DNA of 64,000 nucleotides from Streptomyces sp. NBRC 110035 (GTDB taxonomy: Bacteria > Actinomycetota > Actinomycetes > Streptomycetales > Streptomycetaceae). The notes beneath the pieces are model-generated. The model did no database searches. It had not been told where the DNA came from and saw only the letters and a program-made list of their open reading frames with translations. Both the position numbers and the translations under genes were made by a program. The stretch is taken from assembly GCF_000829695.1 (NCBI RefSeq), contig NZ_BBNN01000019.1:52370-116369 (forward strand), written 5' to 3'. Below, in pieces: positions 8,740-16,717 of the stretch (positions are counted from its first letter, which is position 1; each line of letters begins with the position of its first letter).

Positions 8740-9168
8740 TCAGACCGCCCCGGGGACTTCCTCCGTGACGCCGTTGAGGGGGGAGTCGGGGTCGGTGCCG
8801 TAGGGGCGGGTGATGACTTCCAGGCCATGGCCCGCCGGATCGGGGAAGTACACGCCGTGGCCGCCGTCGTTGCGGTTGACGCGCCGCGGGTGACGGCCGT
8901 GCGGATCGGCCTGGATGGGGATCCCGTCGTCCACGAGCCGGGCGAGGACGGGGCCGAACTCGTCCTCGGAGACGAGGAACGCGTAGTGCTGCATGGGGAT
9001 GTCGGCGTCGATGGTCGCGAAGTCCAGGGTGACGCCGTTGGCCGTCGTCACCGGAAGGAACATCCCGGCCGGCTCGCCGACCTCCAGGCTCAGGATCCGG
9101 GCGAGGAAACGGGCGGACTTCTCCCGGTCGCGGGTGAGAACGATGGTGTGGTTGAACTCGACTGACAC
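8740..9168 (-). CDS. VOC (glyoxalase/bleomycin-resistance fold) protein
   Basis: This is a 142-residue, single-domain vicinal-oxygen-chelate protein. Pattern: FNHTIVLTRDREKSARFLA (first beta-alpha-beta unit), HYAFLVSEDEF and VYFPDPAGHGLEVIT at the C-terminus, with the usual metal-ligand His and Glu positions (H in FNHTIV, H in HYAFLV, E in LEVIT). GTG 9168 is chosen because GGAGG lies 10 nt upstream and coding quality begins there. The frame has no stop for 354 more codons upstream, into the FHA gene at 10230. It is closely similar along its whole length to the VOC gene at 48414. The function may be a dioxygenase, glyoxalase or resistance role; substrate unknown. Confidence 0.85.
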   Translation of the reverse strand: MSVEFNHTIVLTRDREKSARFLARILSLEVGEPAGMFLPVTTANGVTLDFATIDADIPMQHYAFLVSEDEFGPVLARLVDDGIPIQADPHGRHPRRVNRNDGGHGVYFPDPAGHGLEVITRPYGTDPDSPLNGVTEEVPGAV

Positions 9169-10230
9169 TGTTTCAATGCCTCCACGGGCATCCGCGGCGC
9201 CTCCATGCCTCACCCGACCGGTGACCGACACGCGATGCCGCACCGGCATGGTAGTCACCTGCGCCGGGGTCGTCGAGGCGTTTTCCACGAGGGCGGCGGG
9301 CCGTCGCCCCGTCGGCACCGTCCCGACATCTGTCAGGGGCCCGTCGACCGTGCTTCTCCCCAGGGTGCCGAGCACGGACCGCGTCGGCCGACCTCTGATC
9401 CGGGCCGCGCGAACAACCCGCACCGTCGCATGTCCGGGGACGGAATGAAGAACCTGACGCGCCGCACCGCCACCGCGCTTGCCGCGACCGAAGCGCAGGG
9501 CGACCGGGTCCAGGCGGGCGCGCTTGGCCCCGGTGCGGCCGCCGTCCGCCGGGGTTCCGGTGTCCTCGCCGAGGTCGAGCCGCAGCTTGGCGAAGGCCGG
9601 GTAGCCGATGTGACAGTTCACCGCGGAGCGGGTCAGATCACGGCAGGACTCCAGGGGGCGCAGCCCCTGGGCGATCTCCCCGGCACCGGGCAGCGCCGCG
9701 TCGGACGGATCGCGCAGCAGCGGTTCGCAGAGGGCGACGAGGACGAGGTAGTACTTCGCCGTCGGATCCAGCGCGAAGGGGTGGACCGTCTGTTCGCCGA
9801 GGCCCTGCGCGGACCGCTCGCCGAGGTAGGCGTGCTGGGGGGCGAACACCTTGGAGGCGGCGGTCTTGGTCAGGGCGGGCAGCACCACCCGGGAGAACTC
9901 GAAGAGCACGGGTGCGCCGAGCCGGCCCGGGGCCACGGTGATGTACTCGCCGGCGCCCTCCAGGTTCTCCACCACGTAGGACACGCTGCGGCTGAAGTTG
10001 GACAGCCGCCAGTGGTCACCGGCCGCCTCCAGCTGTCCGGCCCGGCGGGAGATTCCGGGATCGTCCAGCGTGATGGACGATCCCCCGCCGACGGCCGGCC
10101 CCCGCCCGAGGTCGACGACGTCGCCCGGTCCGAGGTGGAGCAGTCCGGGCTTGCCGGAACGGCCCGCCGGGCCCGGCCCGTGCTCCGGCGGCCGCGCGGG
10201 TTCCGGCAACTGGACAATGATCGTTTCCAC
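9169..10230 (-). CDS. FHA-domain-like protein with no stop codon before the VOC gene
   Basis: GTG 10230 follows GGGGGAG at 5-nt spacing and begins VETIIVQLPEPARP. Residues about 30-120 resemble an FHA phosphopeptide-binding domain: LHLGPGDVVDLGRG, DPGISRRAGQLEA, then WRLSNFSRSVSYVVEN. The following alpha-helical part (about 120-245) contains CRDLTRSAVNCHIGYPAFAKLR, a block known to me from Streptomyces FHA proteins. Codon quality falls after about 9480 (residue 250), yet the frame stays open into the VOC gene and closes only at 8740. So either the stop was lost, an indel shifted the 3' end, or a 496-residue FHA-VOC fusion is made. The true 3' end is unknown; the end given here is simply the base before the VOC start. 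Confidence 0.6.
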
Positions 10231-10322
10231 TGCGTCTCCCCCGATCGGCCGCCGGATCACCGGAATTGCAGGGGCGGGAGATGCGCAGGGCCGAGGCGCG
10301 CGCCGGTATCGGGCGGGCGCCG

Positions 10323-10862
10323 TCAGTCCGCCCACAGGTCTGCGCTGTCGCACACGTCCGCGTTCATGTTGCGCTCCATCATCCGCAGGGCGGCGTCCGC
10401 CAGGTCGGCGTGGATGTGGGCGACGGCGTCACGGGGGACGGTCACCTCGATGGCACGGATGTGGGCATCGAGCGAGGAGTACAGCACGCACTGTTCGGTC
10501 ACCTGGCCGCACAGCACGAGCCGGTCGGCGCCCTGCTCGTGGAGCAGGTGGTGCAGCGGGGTCTCGAAAAAAATCGAGTGGCGGGCCTTGACCACGAAGA
10601 GGGAGGAATCCGTCGGCCGCAGCGGTTCGACGAGATCCGCGTGCGGTCCCGAGAGGGCCTTGTCGAGCAGTTCGCCGTGGTGCGACCGCCACTGTCCGAA
10701 GTTGTCGTTGACGTAGATCACCGGCACGTCCCGCCCCCGGGCCCGCCGCAACAGGCCGGAGATGACGGGGACCACCGATCGTGCGGCCGGTATCAGCAGC
10801 TCGGCGTCGGCATGATCATAGGTGTTGATCATGTCGATGACGATCAGTGCGGTCTTGCCCAT
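10323..10862 (-). CDS. Isochorismatase-family cysteine hydrolase
   Basis: This 179-residue cytoplasmic hydrolase has all three catalytic residues of the family: Asp in LIVIDMINTYDH (about 10), Lys in FVVKARHS (about 92) and Cys in TEQCVLYSS (about 126), with the cis-peptide loop GQVTEQC. Family members cleave isochorismate, nicotinamide, N-carbamoyl sarcosine or similar amides. The IDMINTYDH version is a general cysteine-hydrolase subtype, so the substrate is open. ATG 10862 follows GAGAGGGCCC. It is transcribed toward the FHA gene and is divergent from the PPOX gene at 11036. Confidence 0.88.
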   Translation of the reverse strand: MGKTALIVIDMINTYDHADAELLIPAARSVVPVISGLLRRARGRDVPVIYVNDNFGQWRSHHGELLDKALSGPHADLVEPLRPTDSSLFVVKARHSIFFETPLHHLLHEQGADRLVLCGQVTEQCVLYSSLDAHIRAIEVTVPRDAVAHIHADLADAALRMMERNMNADVCDSADLWAD

Positions 10863-10985
10863 CTCGCAGGGCCCTCTCGGACGGAACTCGATCGGGTCTC
10901 GCGGCAGGGCCCGGCCGTCCCTGCCGGACCCCACCGGAACCGGGGTACCCGCTGGGAGCGCCTTCAAGCGCCGGTACGCCTCATC

Positions 10986-11001
10986 AGGGCCGTTCGGCCC
11001 T
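10986..11001. promoter_or_regulatory. Perfect inverted repeat upstream of the PPOX gene (DosR/OsdR-like box candidate)
   Basis: AGGGCC-GTTC-GGCCCT is a perfect 6-4-6 inverted repeat, followed by TAGTCC, centred 42 nt before the PPOX start. Palindromic GGCC-type boxes of this kind precede universal-stress, nitroreductase and PPOX genes in hypoxia or dormancy regulons of actinomycetes. That link is an inference. Confidence 0.4.
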
Positions 11002-11035
11002 AGTCCGGCGGGTTCGCTCCGTCGACGATGGACTG

Positions 11036-11464
11036 ATGTTTCCCAGCGATGGTTTCCGCGCGCTCGACCGCCAGGAGTGCCTGCGCCTGCTGGCCGAGGT
11101 GCCGGTCGGTCGCGTCGTGTACACCCGGCAGGCCCTGCCCGCCGTCCTCCCGGTCAACTTCTCCCTGGACACGGACGACTCCGTGCTGCTGTGCACCTCG
11201 CGGGACTCCGACCTGGTGCGCGCGATCGACGGTGTCGTGGTGGCCTTCGAGGCCGACGACTTCCAGCCCGGACGCCGGTCCGGCTGGAGTGTGGTGATCA
11301 CGGGCCGGGCGGCCGTGGTGACCGATCCCGCCGAGCACGAGCGGCTGCTGCGGACCGGTCCCGACACCTGGATGCCGATGCGGGACGGGGTGTTCGTGCG
11401 GATCGAGGCCGGGATGGTCTCGGGACGGGAACTCACGGGTCTGCGCGTCCGCGGCACCGCGTGA
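11036..11464 (+). CDS. Pyridoxamine 5'-phosphate oxidase-fold (split beta-barrel) flavin/F420-type protein
   Basis: This 142-residue protein matches the small PPOX-like group: LDRQECLRLLAEVPVGRVVYT, ALPAVLPVNFSLDTDDSVLLCT, SGWSVVITGRAAVVTD. The fold binds FMN, F420 or haem. ATG 11036 was used because the homologous region begins directly after it; no clear ribosome site precedes it. Other open-frame starts farther upstream (from 10847) overlap the divergent isochorismatase gene. The palindrome at 10986-11001 suggests stress- or oxygen-linked control. Cofactor and substrate cannot be told from sequence. Confidence 0.83.
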   Translation: MFPSDGFRALDRQECLRLLAEVPVGRVVYTRQALPAVLPVNFSLDTDDSVLLCTSRDSDLVRAIDGVVVAFEADDFQPGRRSGWSVVITGRAAVVTDPAEHERLLRTGPDTWMPMRDGVFVRIEAGMVSGRELTGLRVRGTA

Positions 11465-11550
11465 ACGGCCCGAACGGTTCGGACGGCGTGGGGCCACCGC
11501 TGCCGCACGGCGGTTGATCACGGTCCCCGGGCGTCCCGTACCGTACGCCT

Positions 11551-11997
11551 GTGACCGAGTACAGCACTGAGGAAGTCCCGGGACGCTTCGGCTCCACCGC
11601 CACCGTCGAGGCCGCACCCGGCCAGGTGGGCCGGGTGCGCACGGAGTACTCGCCCGAGTACGACGGCGATCCCGACCCCGGGGAGATCGTCTGGACCTGG
11701 GTGCCCTACGAGGAGAACGACGGCCGGGGCAAGGACCGTCCCGTGCTCGTCGTCGCGCGGGAGCCGGCCGGAACGTTCCTGGCGGTGCAGCTGTCGAGCA
11801 GGCAGCGCGACGGGGACCGGGACTGGGTGCCGATCGGCAGCGGGCCGTGGGACCGCTCGGGCCGCGATTCGTGGGTCGCCGTCGACCGGGTGCTGCGGCT
11901 GCACGAGGACGGCATGCGCCGCGAGGCGTGCGCCCTGGACCGGATGCGGTTCAATCTGGTGCGTCACCGGCTGCGGGAGCGGTACGGCTGGCACTGA
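11551..11997 (+). CDS. PemK/MazF-like protein (orphan toxin-fold)
   Basis: The 148-residue protein starts GTG 11551. After a 40-residue acidic lead comes the PemK-like core: GEIVWTWVPYEENDGRGKDR (about 44-63), then PVLVVAREPAGTFLAVQLSS and a basic C-terminal helix. The GEIVW..GKDRPVLV pattern matches the substrate-loop region of MazF/PemK endoribonucleases. No small antitoxin gene lies on either side: upstream is the PPOX gene and downstream, 4 nt away and convergent, the PARG-like pseudogene. The full RNase activity is therefore doubtful; many Streptomyces carry this single-gene form. Confidence 0.75.
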   Translation: MTEYSTEEVPGRFGSTATVEAAPGQVGRVRTEYSPEYDGDPDPGEIVWTWVPYEENDGRGKDRPVLVVAREPAGTFLAVQLSSRQRDGDRDWVPIGSGPWDRSGRDSWVAVDRVLRLHEDGMRREACALDRMRFNLVRHRLRERYGWH

Positions 11998-12001
11998 CTC
12001 C

Positions 12002-12853
12002 TCACGGGGCCGTCGCCGGGCCGGTGAAGGTCCGCTCGAACGCCGTGCGGACCTCCCTTTCGCGCGCGGTCCAGAATTCCGAACACCACGTGCTCGAACG
12101 TCCCGGTGAACCGTCCGCCCGGCTCCAGGAGCGCCCGGAACGCGGCCGCCACCTGCGCCGGGTCGTTGCGGAACACCCCGCAGCCCCACGCGCCCGGCAC
12201 CAGCCGCCGGTAGCCGTGGGCCACGGCGGTCTCCAGCACCCGCTCCGCCCGGACGGCCAGGGCGCGGGGCAGCTCGGCCGCGCGTTCCGGTGCCGTCCGC
12301 AGGATCACGCCGGCGTTCGGGGCGGCCGGGGTCAGGAAGCCGGCCGTGCACGGCTCGTCGAGGAGCCGGCCTCGGTCGTCGCGGAAGACGGGTACGGCGG
12401 GTGAGTGGATCACCCGGTCGGTGCAGAGCGGGTCGCGGTGGCTCCGGTGGTGGTCGTGGAACCCGGCCGCCCGCAGCAGGCAGACGTACAGGGCGGAGGC
12501 GCGGCACAACGCCTCTTCCTGGGCCTGGGCCCCCTTGAGGTGTCCTCCCCCGGATTCCGGGCGGAGGCGAAGTCCGGCCCGGCGGGCCCGCCGGGCGAGC
12601 CGTACCGGTCCGCCGCGAGCCGGCGCGCGGCCTCCAGGCTGCTCTCCCCGGTGACCTCGATCCGGTCCCCCGCCGGCCGGAACGCCGAGTGCGGCACCCG
12701 CGGCGGCTCCGGCCCGTACGTCCGCGTACCCTCCCGTGCGGCTCCGATCGCCGCCGCCAGGTGCACCTCGCGGCCGTCGGCCGGGGCCCGGTAGAGCCCT
12801 GCCGCCACGATCCGCTCGGTCGCGCGGGCGACACCGCGCAGGCGCGCGCTCAC
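12002..12853 (-). pseudogene. TIGR02452-family (microbial PARG-like) protein, two frameshifts
   Basis: Three successive reading frames together give one protein of about 283 residues. Part 1 (from GTG 12853) runs to FASARNPG. Part 2, in another frame, continues GGHLKGAQAQEEALCRASALY and ends at VVFGILDRA. Part 3 finishes EVRTAFERTFTGPATAP and stops at 12002. The catalytic PARG-type sequence GGG..GAQAQEE straddles the first break. Break 1 is in a run of five C (five G on the coding strand) at about 12547-12551, where six would restore the frame. Break 2 is in a CGCGCGC run at about 12061-12068. TIGR02452 proteins carry a microbial poly(ADP-ribose) glycohydrolase domain. Either the gene is dead or the assembly dropped bases in repeats. 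Confidence 0.8.
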
Positions 12854-12984
12854 ACCGCGCCCCCCCGTACGCGCCGTGACCGCGTGCCCCGCGCTCTCCC
12901 CCGTGGGGTGGTGCGCCGGCTTTTCCCCGTCGTGCCCATACGGGCATCGTGAGCGATGCTGAGGAGGCGACACAACGGAGTTTC

Positions 12985-13007
12985 CCTCCCCGGAAGGTCC
13001 GGGGAGG
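12985..13007. other. Hairpin in the egtA leader region
   Basis: A perfect 10-bp stem (12985-12994 with 12998-13007) has a 3-nt loop, and a second small CGCCC/GGGCG hairpin lies at 13072-13085. Both are in the 335-bp region between the PARG-like pseudogene and egtA. They could terminate upstream transcription or form part of the leader. Confidence 0.4.
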
Positions 13008-13188
13008 CGGTGGAAGGGCCCCTGGAAGAGCCCTCGAGAACGGACGGGACGGACAGGTCACCGACCCGGAACGCCCCGTCGGGCGCTCTTGTGCTGAGCC
13101 CGGGGAGGGTTTTGGGTGGACTGGTTGGTGCCCGACCGGCCGAAAGACGCCGGGCGGGCGACATGATGGCATCTCAGGAGGATTCCCC

Positions 13189-14577
13189 ATGTCCGATGCG
13201 GCACAGGGCTGTACCGGGCCAGGTCCAGCCGTCACCGAAGCCGAGGTGGAGGCCCTCGTACGAGGCATCTGCTTCAAGACGGGACCACCACGCCGCCTCG
13301 GTGTGGAGGTGGAATGGCTCGTCCACGAGCTGCGCACCCCGCAGCTCCCCGTGACACCCGAACGACTCGAAGCGGCCTACGCCGCTCTGCGGACCGTACA
13401 CCTGGATTCGGCGCTCACCGTCGAACCCGGAGGCCAGCTGGAGCTCAGCTCGCAGCCCGCCGCCTCCCTCATGGAGTGCGTCGGCACCGTCCGCGCCGAC
13501 CTCGACGCCGTCCGCGCGGTTCTGCGCGAGGACGGGCTCGGCCTCGTCGGCCTCGGCCATGACCCCTGGCACACTCCGCGCCGGTTCCTGCGCGAACCGC
13601 GCTACGACGCCATGGAGGCCTGTCTCGACCGCACCGGCCCCGCCGGCCGCGCCATGATGTGCGCGTCGGCGTCCGTGCAGGTGTGCCTGGACGCCGGGTA
13701 CGAGGAACCCGGCCCCCTCGGTCATGTGCGGCGCTGGTGGCTGGCGCACCAGCTGGGCGCGGTACTCGTGGCCGCGTTCGCCAACTCCCCGCTGGCCGGC
13801 CACCGCCCCACCGGCTGGCTGTCCACGCGGCAGCTGCGCTGGACGCAGATCGGCGCCGGCCGCGCGGGGGGCCCCGTGCTGGACTCCGATCCGCGCGGCG
13901 CCTGGGCCCGGCACGTCCTGGACGCGCCGGTGATGTGCGTACGGCAGGACGGCGGGCCGTGGGACGTGCCGGAAGGGCTGACCTTCCGCGAGTGGACCAG
14001 GTCCGGGGTGCCGCGGGCGCCCACCCGGGAGGACCTCGACTACCACGTCAGTACGCTGTTCCCGCCGGTCAGGCCGCGTGGCCACCTGGAGCTGCGGATG
14101 ATCGACGCGCAGCCCGGTGACGACGGCTGGGTCGTGCCGCTGGCCGTGACGACGGCGCTGTTCGACGACCCGGAGGCCGCCGAGACGGCCTACCGTGCGG
14201 TGAAGCCGCTGGCCGAACGGACCTGCGGCAGGCCCGCGCCGCACAACCCGCTGTGGCGGGACGCGGCCCGCGGCGGCCTGGCCGACCCGGAGCTGCGCGA
14301 GGTGGCCGCCGTCTGCTTCGCGGCGGCGCTGCGCGCCCTGCCCGGGCTCGGTGCCACCACCGATGTCGTGGAAGCGGTGGCCGCCCACCAGGACCGCTAT
14401 GTCGCCCGCGGCCGCTGCCCGGCCGACGACACGCTCGACGCCCTGCGCGCCGGAGCGGTCGCCGCGCACCCGCGGGGCACGCCGGGCGCCCACCCCCGCA
14501 CCGCACCCCACTCCCCCGGAACTCCCACCTCGTACGCGCACGGAGCGCGTCCGCACGGGAAGGACACCTCCTCATGA
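13189..14577 (+). CDS. egtA: EgtA, glutamate-cysteine ligase for ergothioneine synthesis
   Basis: This 462-residue enzyme joins glutamate and cysteine to gamma-glutamylcysteine, the sulfur donor used by EgtB. It matches the GCS2/EgtA family: RRLGVEVEWLVHELRT at the N-terminus, DSALTVEPGGQLELSSQPA (Mg-ATP/glutamate site), and RGHLELRMIDAQPGDDGWV. The ATG at 13189 has AGGAGG 7-8 nt upstream. The frame is open back to 12949, but the ribosome site and homology decide for 13189. Its stop overlaps the egtB start (ATGA, 14574-14577). The last 35 residues are a Pro/His/Arg-rich tail without family similarity. Confidence 0.95.
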   Translation: MSDAAQGCTGPGPAVTEAEVEALVRGICFKTGPPRRLGVEVEWLVHELRTPQLPVTPERLEAAYAALRTVHLDSALTVEPGGQLELSSQPAASLMECVGTVRADLDAVRAVLREDGLGLVGLGHDPWHTPRRFLREPRYDAMEACLDRTGPAGRAMMCASASVQVCLDAGYEEPGPLGHVRRWWLAHQLGAVLVAAFANSPLAGHRPTGWLSTRQLRWTQIGAGRAGGPVLDSDPRGAWARHVLDAPVMCVRQDGGPWDVPEGLTFREWTRSGVPRAPTREDLDYHVSTLFPPVRPRGHLELRMIDAQPGDDGWVVPLAVTTALFDDPEAAETAYRAVKPLAERTCGRPAPHNPLWRDAARGGLADPELREVAAVCFAAALRALPGLGATTDVVEAVAAHQDRYVARGRCPADDTLDALRAGAVAAHPRGTPGAHPRTAPHSPGTPTSYAHGARPHGKDTSS

Positions 14578-15890
14578 CCGACCCCGCCCCCGACGCCGAA
14601 GCCCTGCGCGAGCGCGCGGTCGCCTCGCTGGTCACCGCGCGCGACCGGACCACCCTGCTGACCAGCTGTGTCGACGGGCCCGATCTCACCGCGCAGCACT
14701 CACCGCTGATGTCGCCGCTGGTGTGGGACCTGGCTCACATAGGCAATCAGGAGGAGCAGTGGCTGCTGCGGGCCGTCGGCGGTCAGGAGGCGATCCGGCC
14801 CGAGATCGACAGCATCTACGACGCCTTCGAGCACCCGCGGGCCGAGCGGCCGAAGCTGCCGCTGCTGCCTCCCGAGGAGGCCCGCCGGTACGCCTCGCAG
14901 GTGCGCGTCCGGGCGCTGGACGTGCTGGAGAGCACCGCCTTCCACGGCGAGCGGCTGACCGAAGCGGGGTTCGCCTTCGGGATGGTCGCGCAGCACGAAC
15001 AACAGCACGACGAGACGATGCTGATCACCCATCAGCTGCGCACCGGCCCGCAGGCCCTGACGGCCCCGGACCCGGAGCCGGTGCCGCTGTTCACCGGTCC
15101 GTCCGAAGTGCTCGTCCCGGGGGGCCCGTTCACCATGGGAACCTCCGACGAGCCGTGGGCGCTGGACAACGAACGTCCGGCACACCGGCGCGAGGTGGCA
15201 CCGTTCCACATCGACACGACGCCGGTGACGAACGCCGCGTACCAGGAGTTCATCGAGGACGGCGGCTACGACGAGCCACGCTGGTGGACCGCGGAGGGCT
15301 GGGCCCACATCCGCCGGAACTCCGTCACCGCCCCGCTGTTCTGGCGCCGGGACGGCGGGCAGTGGCTGCGGCGCCGCTTCGGTGTCACCGAGGCCGTACC
15401 GCCCGAGGAGCCGGTGCTGCACGTGTGCTGGTACGAGGCGGACGCGTACGCCCGCTGGGCCGGACGCCGGCTGCCCACCGAGGCCGAGTGGGAGAAGGCC
15501 GCCCGGCACGACCCGTCCGGCGACCGCTCGGCGCGTCACCCCTGGGGCGACGCCGAACCCGGCCCGGCCCACGCCAACCTCGGCCAGCGCCACCTGCGGC
15601 CCGCGCCCGCGGGCAGCTATCCGGCGGGTGAGTCACCGCTCGGGGTGCGCCAGTTGATCGGTGACGTGTGGGAGTGGACGTCGAGCGACTTCCTGCCCTA
15701 CCCGGGGTTCAGGGCGTTCCCCTACAAGGAGTACTCAGAGGTGTTCTTCGGGCCGAGGTACAAGGTGCTGCGCGGTGGTTCGTTCGCGGTGGACGCGGTG
15801 GCCTGCCGCGGCACGTTCCGCAACTGGGACCATCCGGTCCGGCGGCAGATCTTCTCCGGGTTCCGCACGGCCCGCTCGGAGAGCATCTGA
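14574..15890 (+). CDS. egtB: EgtB, hercynine oxygenase (gamma-glutamylcysteinyl sulfoxide synthase)
   Basis: The 438-residue non-haem iron enzyme couples hercynine and gamma-glutamylcysteine with oxygen. The N-terminal DinB-like domain supplies the three histidine ligands: H55 (WDLAHIGNQE), H141 and H145 (HEQQHDE). The C-terminal formylglycine-generating-enzyme/sulfatase-modifying domain (about 185-438) includes PGGPFTMGTSDEPWALDNE, GRRLPTEAEWEKAARH, DVWEWTSSDF and VLRGGSF. The start overlaps the egtA stop, and the stop TGA shares its A with the egtC ATG (15890). The full set of iron ligands and the complete length suggest an active enzyme. Confidence 0.96.
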   Translation: MTDPAPDAEALRERAVASLVTARDRTTLLTSCVDGPDLTAQHSPLMSPLVWDLAHIGNQEEQWLLRAVGGQEAIRPEIDSIYDAFEHPRAERPKLPLLPPEEARRYASQVRVRALDVLESTAFHGERLTEAGFAFGMVAQHEQQHDETMLITHQLRTGPQALTAPDPEPVPLFTGPSEVLVPGGPFTMGTSDEPWALDNERPAHRREVAPFHIDTTPVTNAAYQEFIEDGGYDEPRWWTAEGWAHIRRNSVTAPLFWRRDGGQWLRRRFGVTEAVPPEEPVLHVCWYEADAYARWAGRRLPTEAEWEKAARHDPSGDRSARHPWGDAEPGPAHANLGQRHLRPAPAGSYPAGESPLGVRQLIGDVWEWTSSDFLPYPGFRAFPYKEYSEVFFGPRYKVLRGGSFAVDAVACRGTFRNWDHPVRRQIFSGFRTARSESI

Positions 15891-16717
15891 TGTGCCGTCA
15901 TATCGCCTATGTGGGGCCCGAGGAGCCGCTCGGCAGGCTCCTCGTGGACCCGCCGCACGGGCTGTACCGCCAGTCGTGGGCGCCCCGGCACCAGCGGTAC
16001 GGGACGGTCAACGCCGACGGTTTCGGGGTGGGCTGGTACGCGCCCGGGGACCCGGTGCCGGCCCGGTACCGCAGGGCGGGACCGGTCTGGGCGGATCTGT
16101 CGTTCGCCGATCTCGCCCGGGTCGTCCGCACCCCGGCGCTGCTCGCGGCCGTACGGGACGCGACCCTGTCGGGTGCGGACGCCGAGGCCGCGGCGGCTCC
16201 GTTCGCCGCGGGGGCCTGGCTGTTCAGCCACAACGGCGCCGTTCGGGGCTGGCCGGGCACGCTCGCACCGCTCGTGGCAACCCTGCCGCCCGAGGACGTC
16301 CTGTCCCTGGAGGCCCGCAGCGACTCCGCGCTCGTGTGGGCCCTCGTGCTCGCCCGGCTGCGGGCGGGGTACCCCGGGGAACCGGAGGGGCAGGCGCTGG
16401 CCGACACCGTGCTGGAGATCGCCGCGGCGGCCCCCGGGTCCCGGCTCAACCTGCTGCTCACCCAGGGCGACACGATCACCGCGACCGCGTGGGGCGACAC
16501 GCTGTGGTACCTCGCCCGGCCGGGCGGCGGCACCGTCGTGGCCTCCGAGCCGTACGACGACGATCCGCACTGGCGCGAGGTCCCCGACCGCACCCTGCTG
16601 GCCGCCAGCGGCACGGACGTGCTGCTCACGCCGCTCAAGGAGCCGGACGACGTCCTGGCGGGCACCGGCACACCGGCACGACCCGCATCGGCACCACCGA
16701 AGGAGCACCGCACGTGA
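15890..16717 (+). CDS. egtC: EgtC, gamma-glutamyl amidohydrolase of ergothioneine synthesis
   Basis: This 275-residue class II glutamine-amidotransferase-type hydrolase removes the glutamate from the EgtB product to give hercynyl-cysteine sulfoxide. The catalytic Cys is residue 2 (MCRHIAYVG) and becomes the N-terminus after Met removal. Other family marks are NADGFGVGWYAP, FSHNGAVRGW and the SDSALVWALVLARL helix. The start overlaps the egtB stop (TGATG), and its own stop overlaps the GTG of egtD (GTGA, 16714-16717). Confidence 0.95.
   Translation: MCRHIAYVGPEEPLGRLLVDPPHGLYRQSWAPRHQRYGTVNADGFGVGWYAPGDPVPARYRRAGPVWADLSFADLARVVRTPALLAAVRDATLSGADAEAAAAPFAAGAWLFSHNGAVRGWPGTLAPLVATLPPEDVLSLEARSDSALVWALVLARLRAGYPGEPEGQALADTVLEIAAAAPGSRLNLLLTQGDTITATAWGDTLWYLARPGGGTVVASEPYDDDPHWREVPDRTLLAASGTDVLLTPLKEPDDVLAGTGTPARPASAPPKEHRT

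Noticed and set aside
12949..13188. In-frame upstream extension of egtA from 12949
   Set aside because: No family similarity or ribosome site; AGGAGG directly before ATG 13189 is decisive.
14253..14573. Open frame before egtB
   Set aside because: It lies inside egtA in another frame; the coupled ATG at 14574 is standard for the operon.
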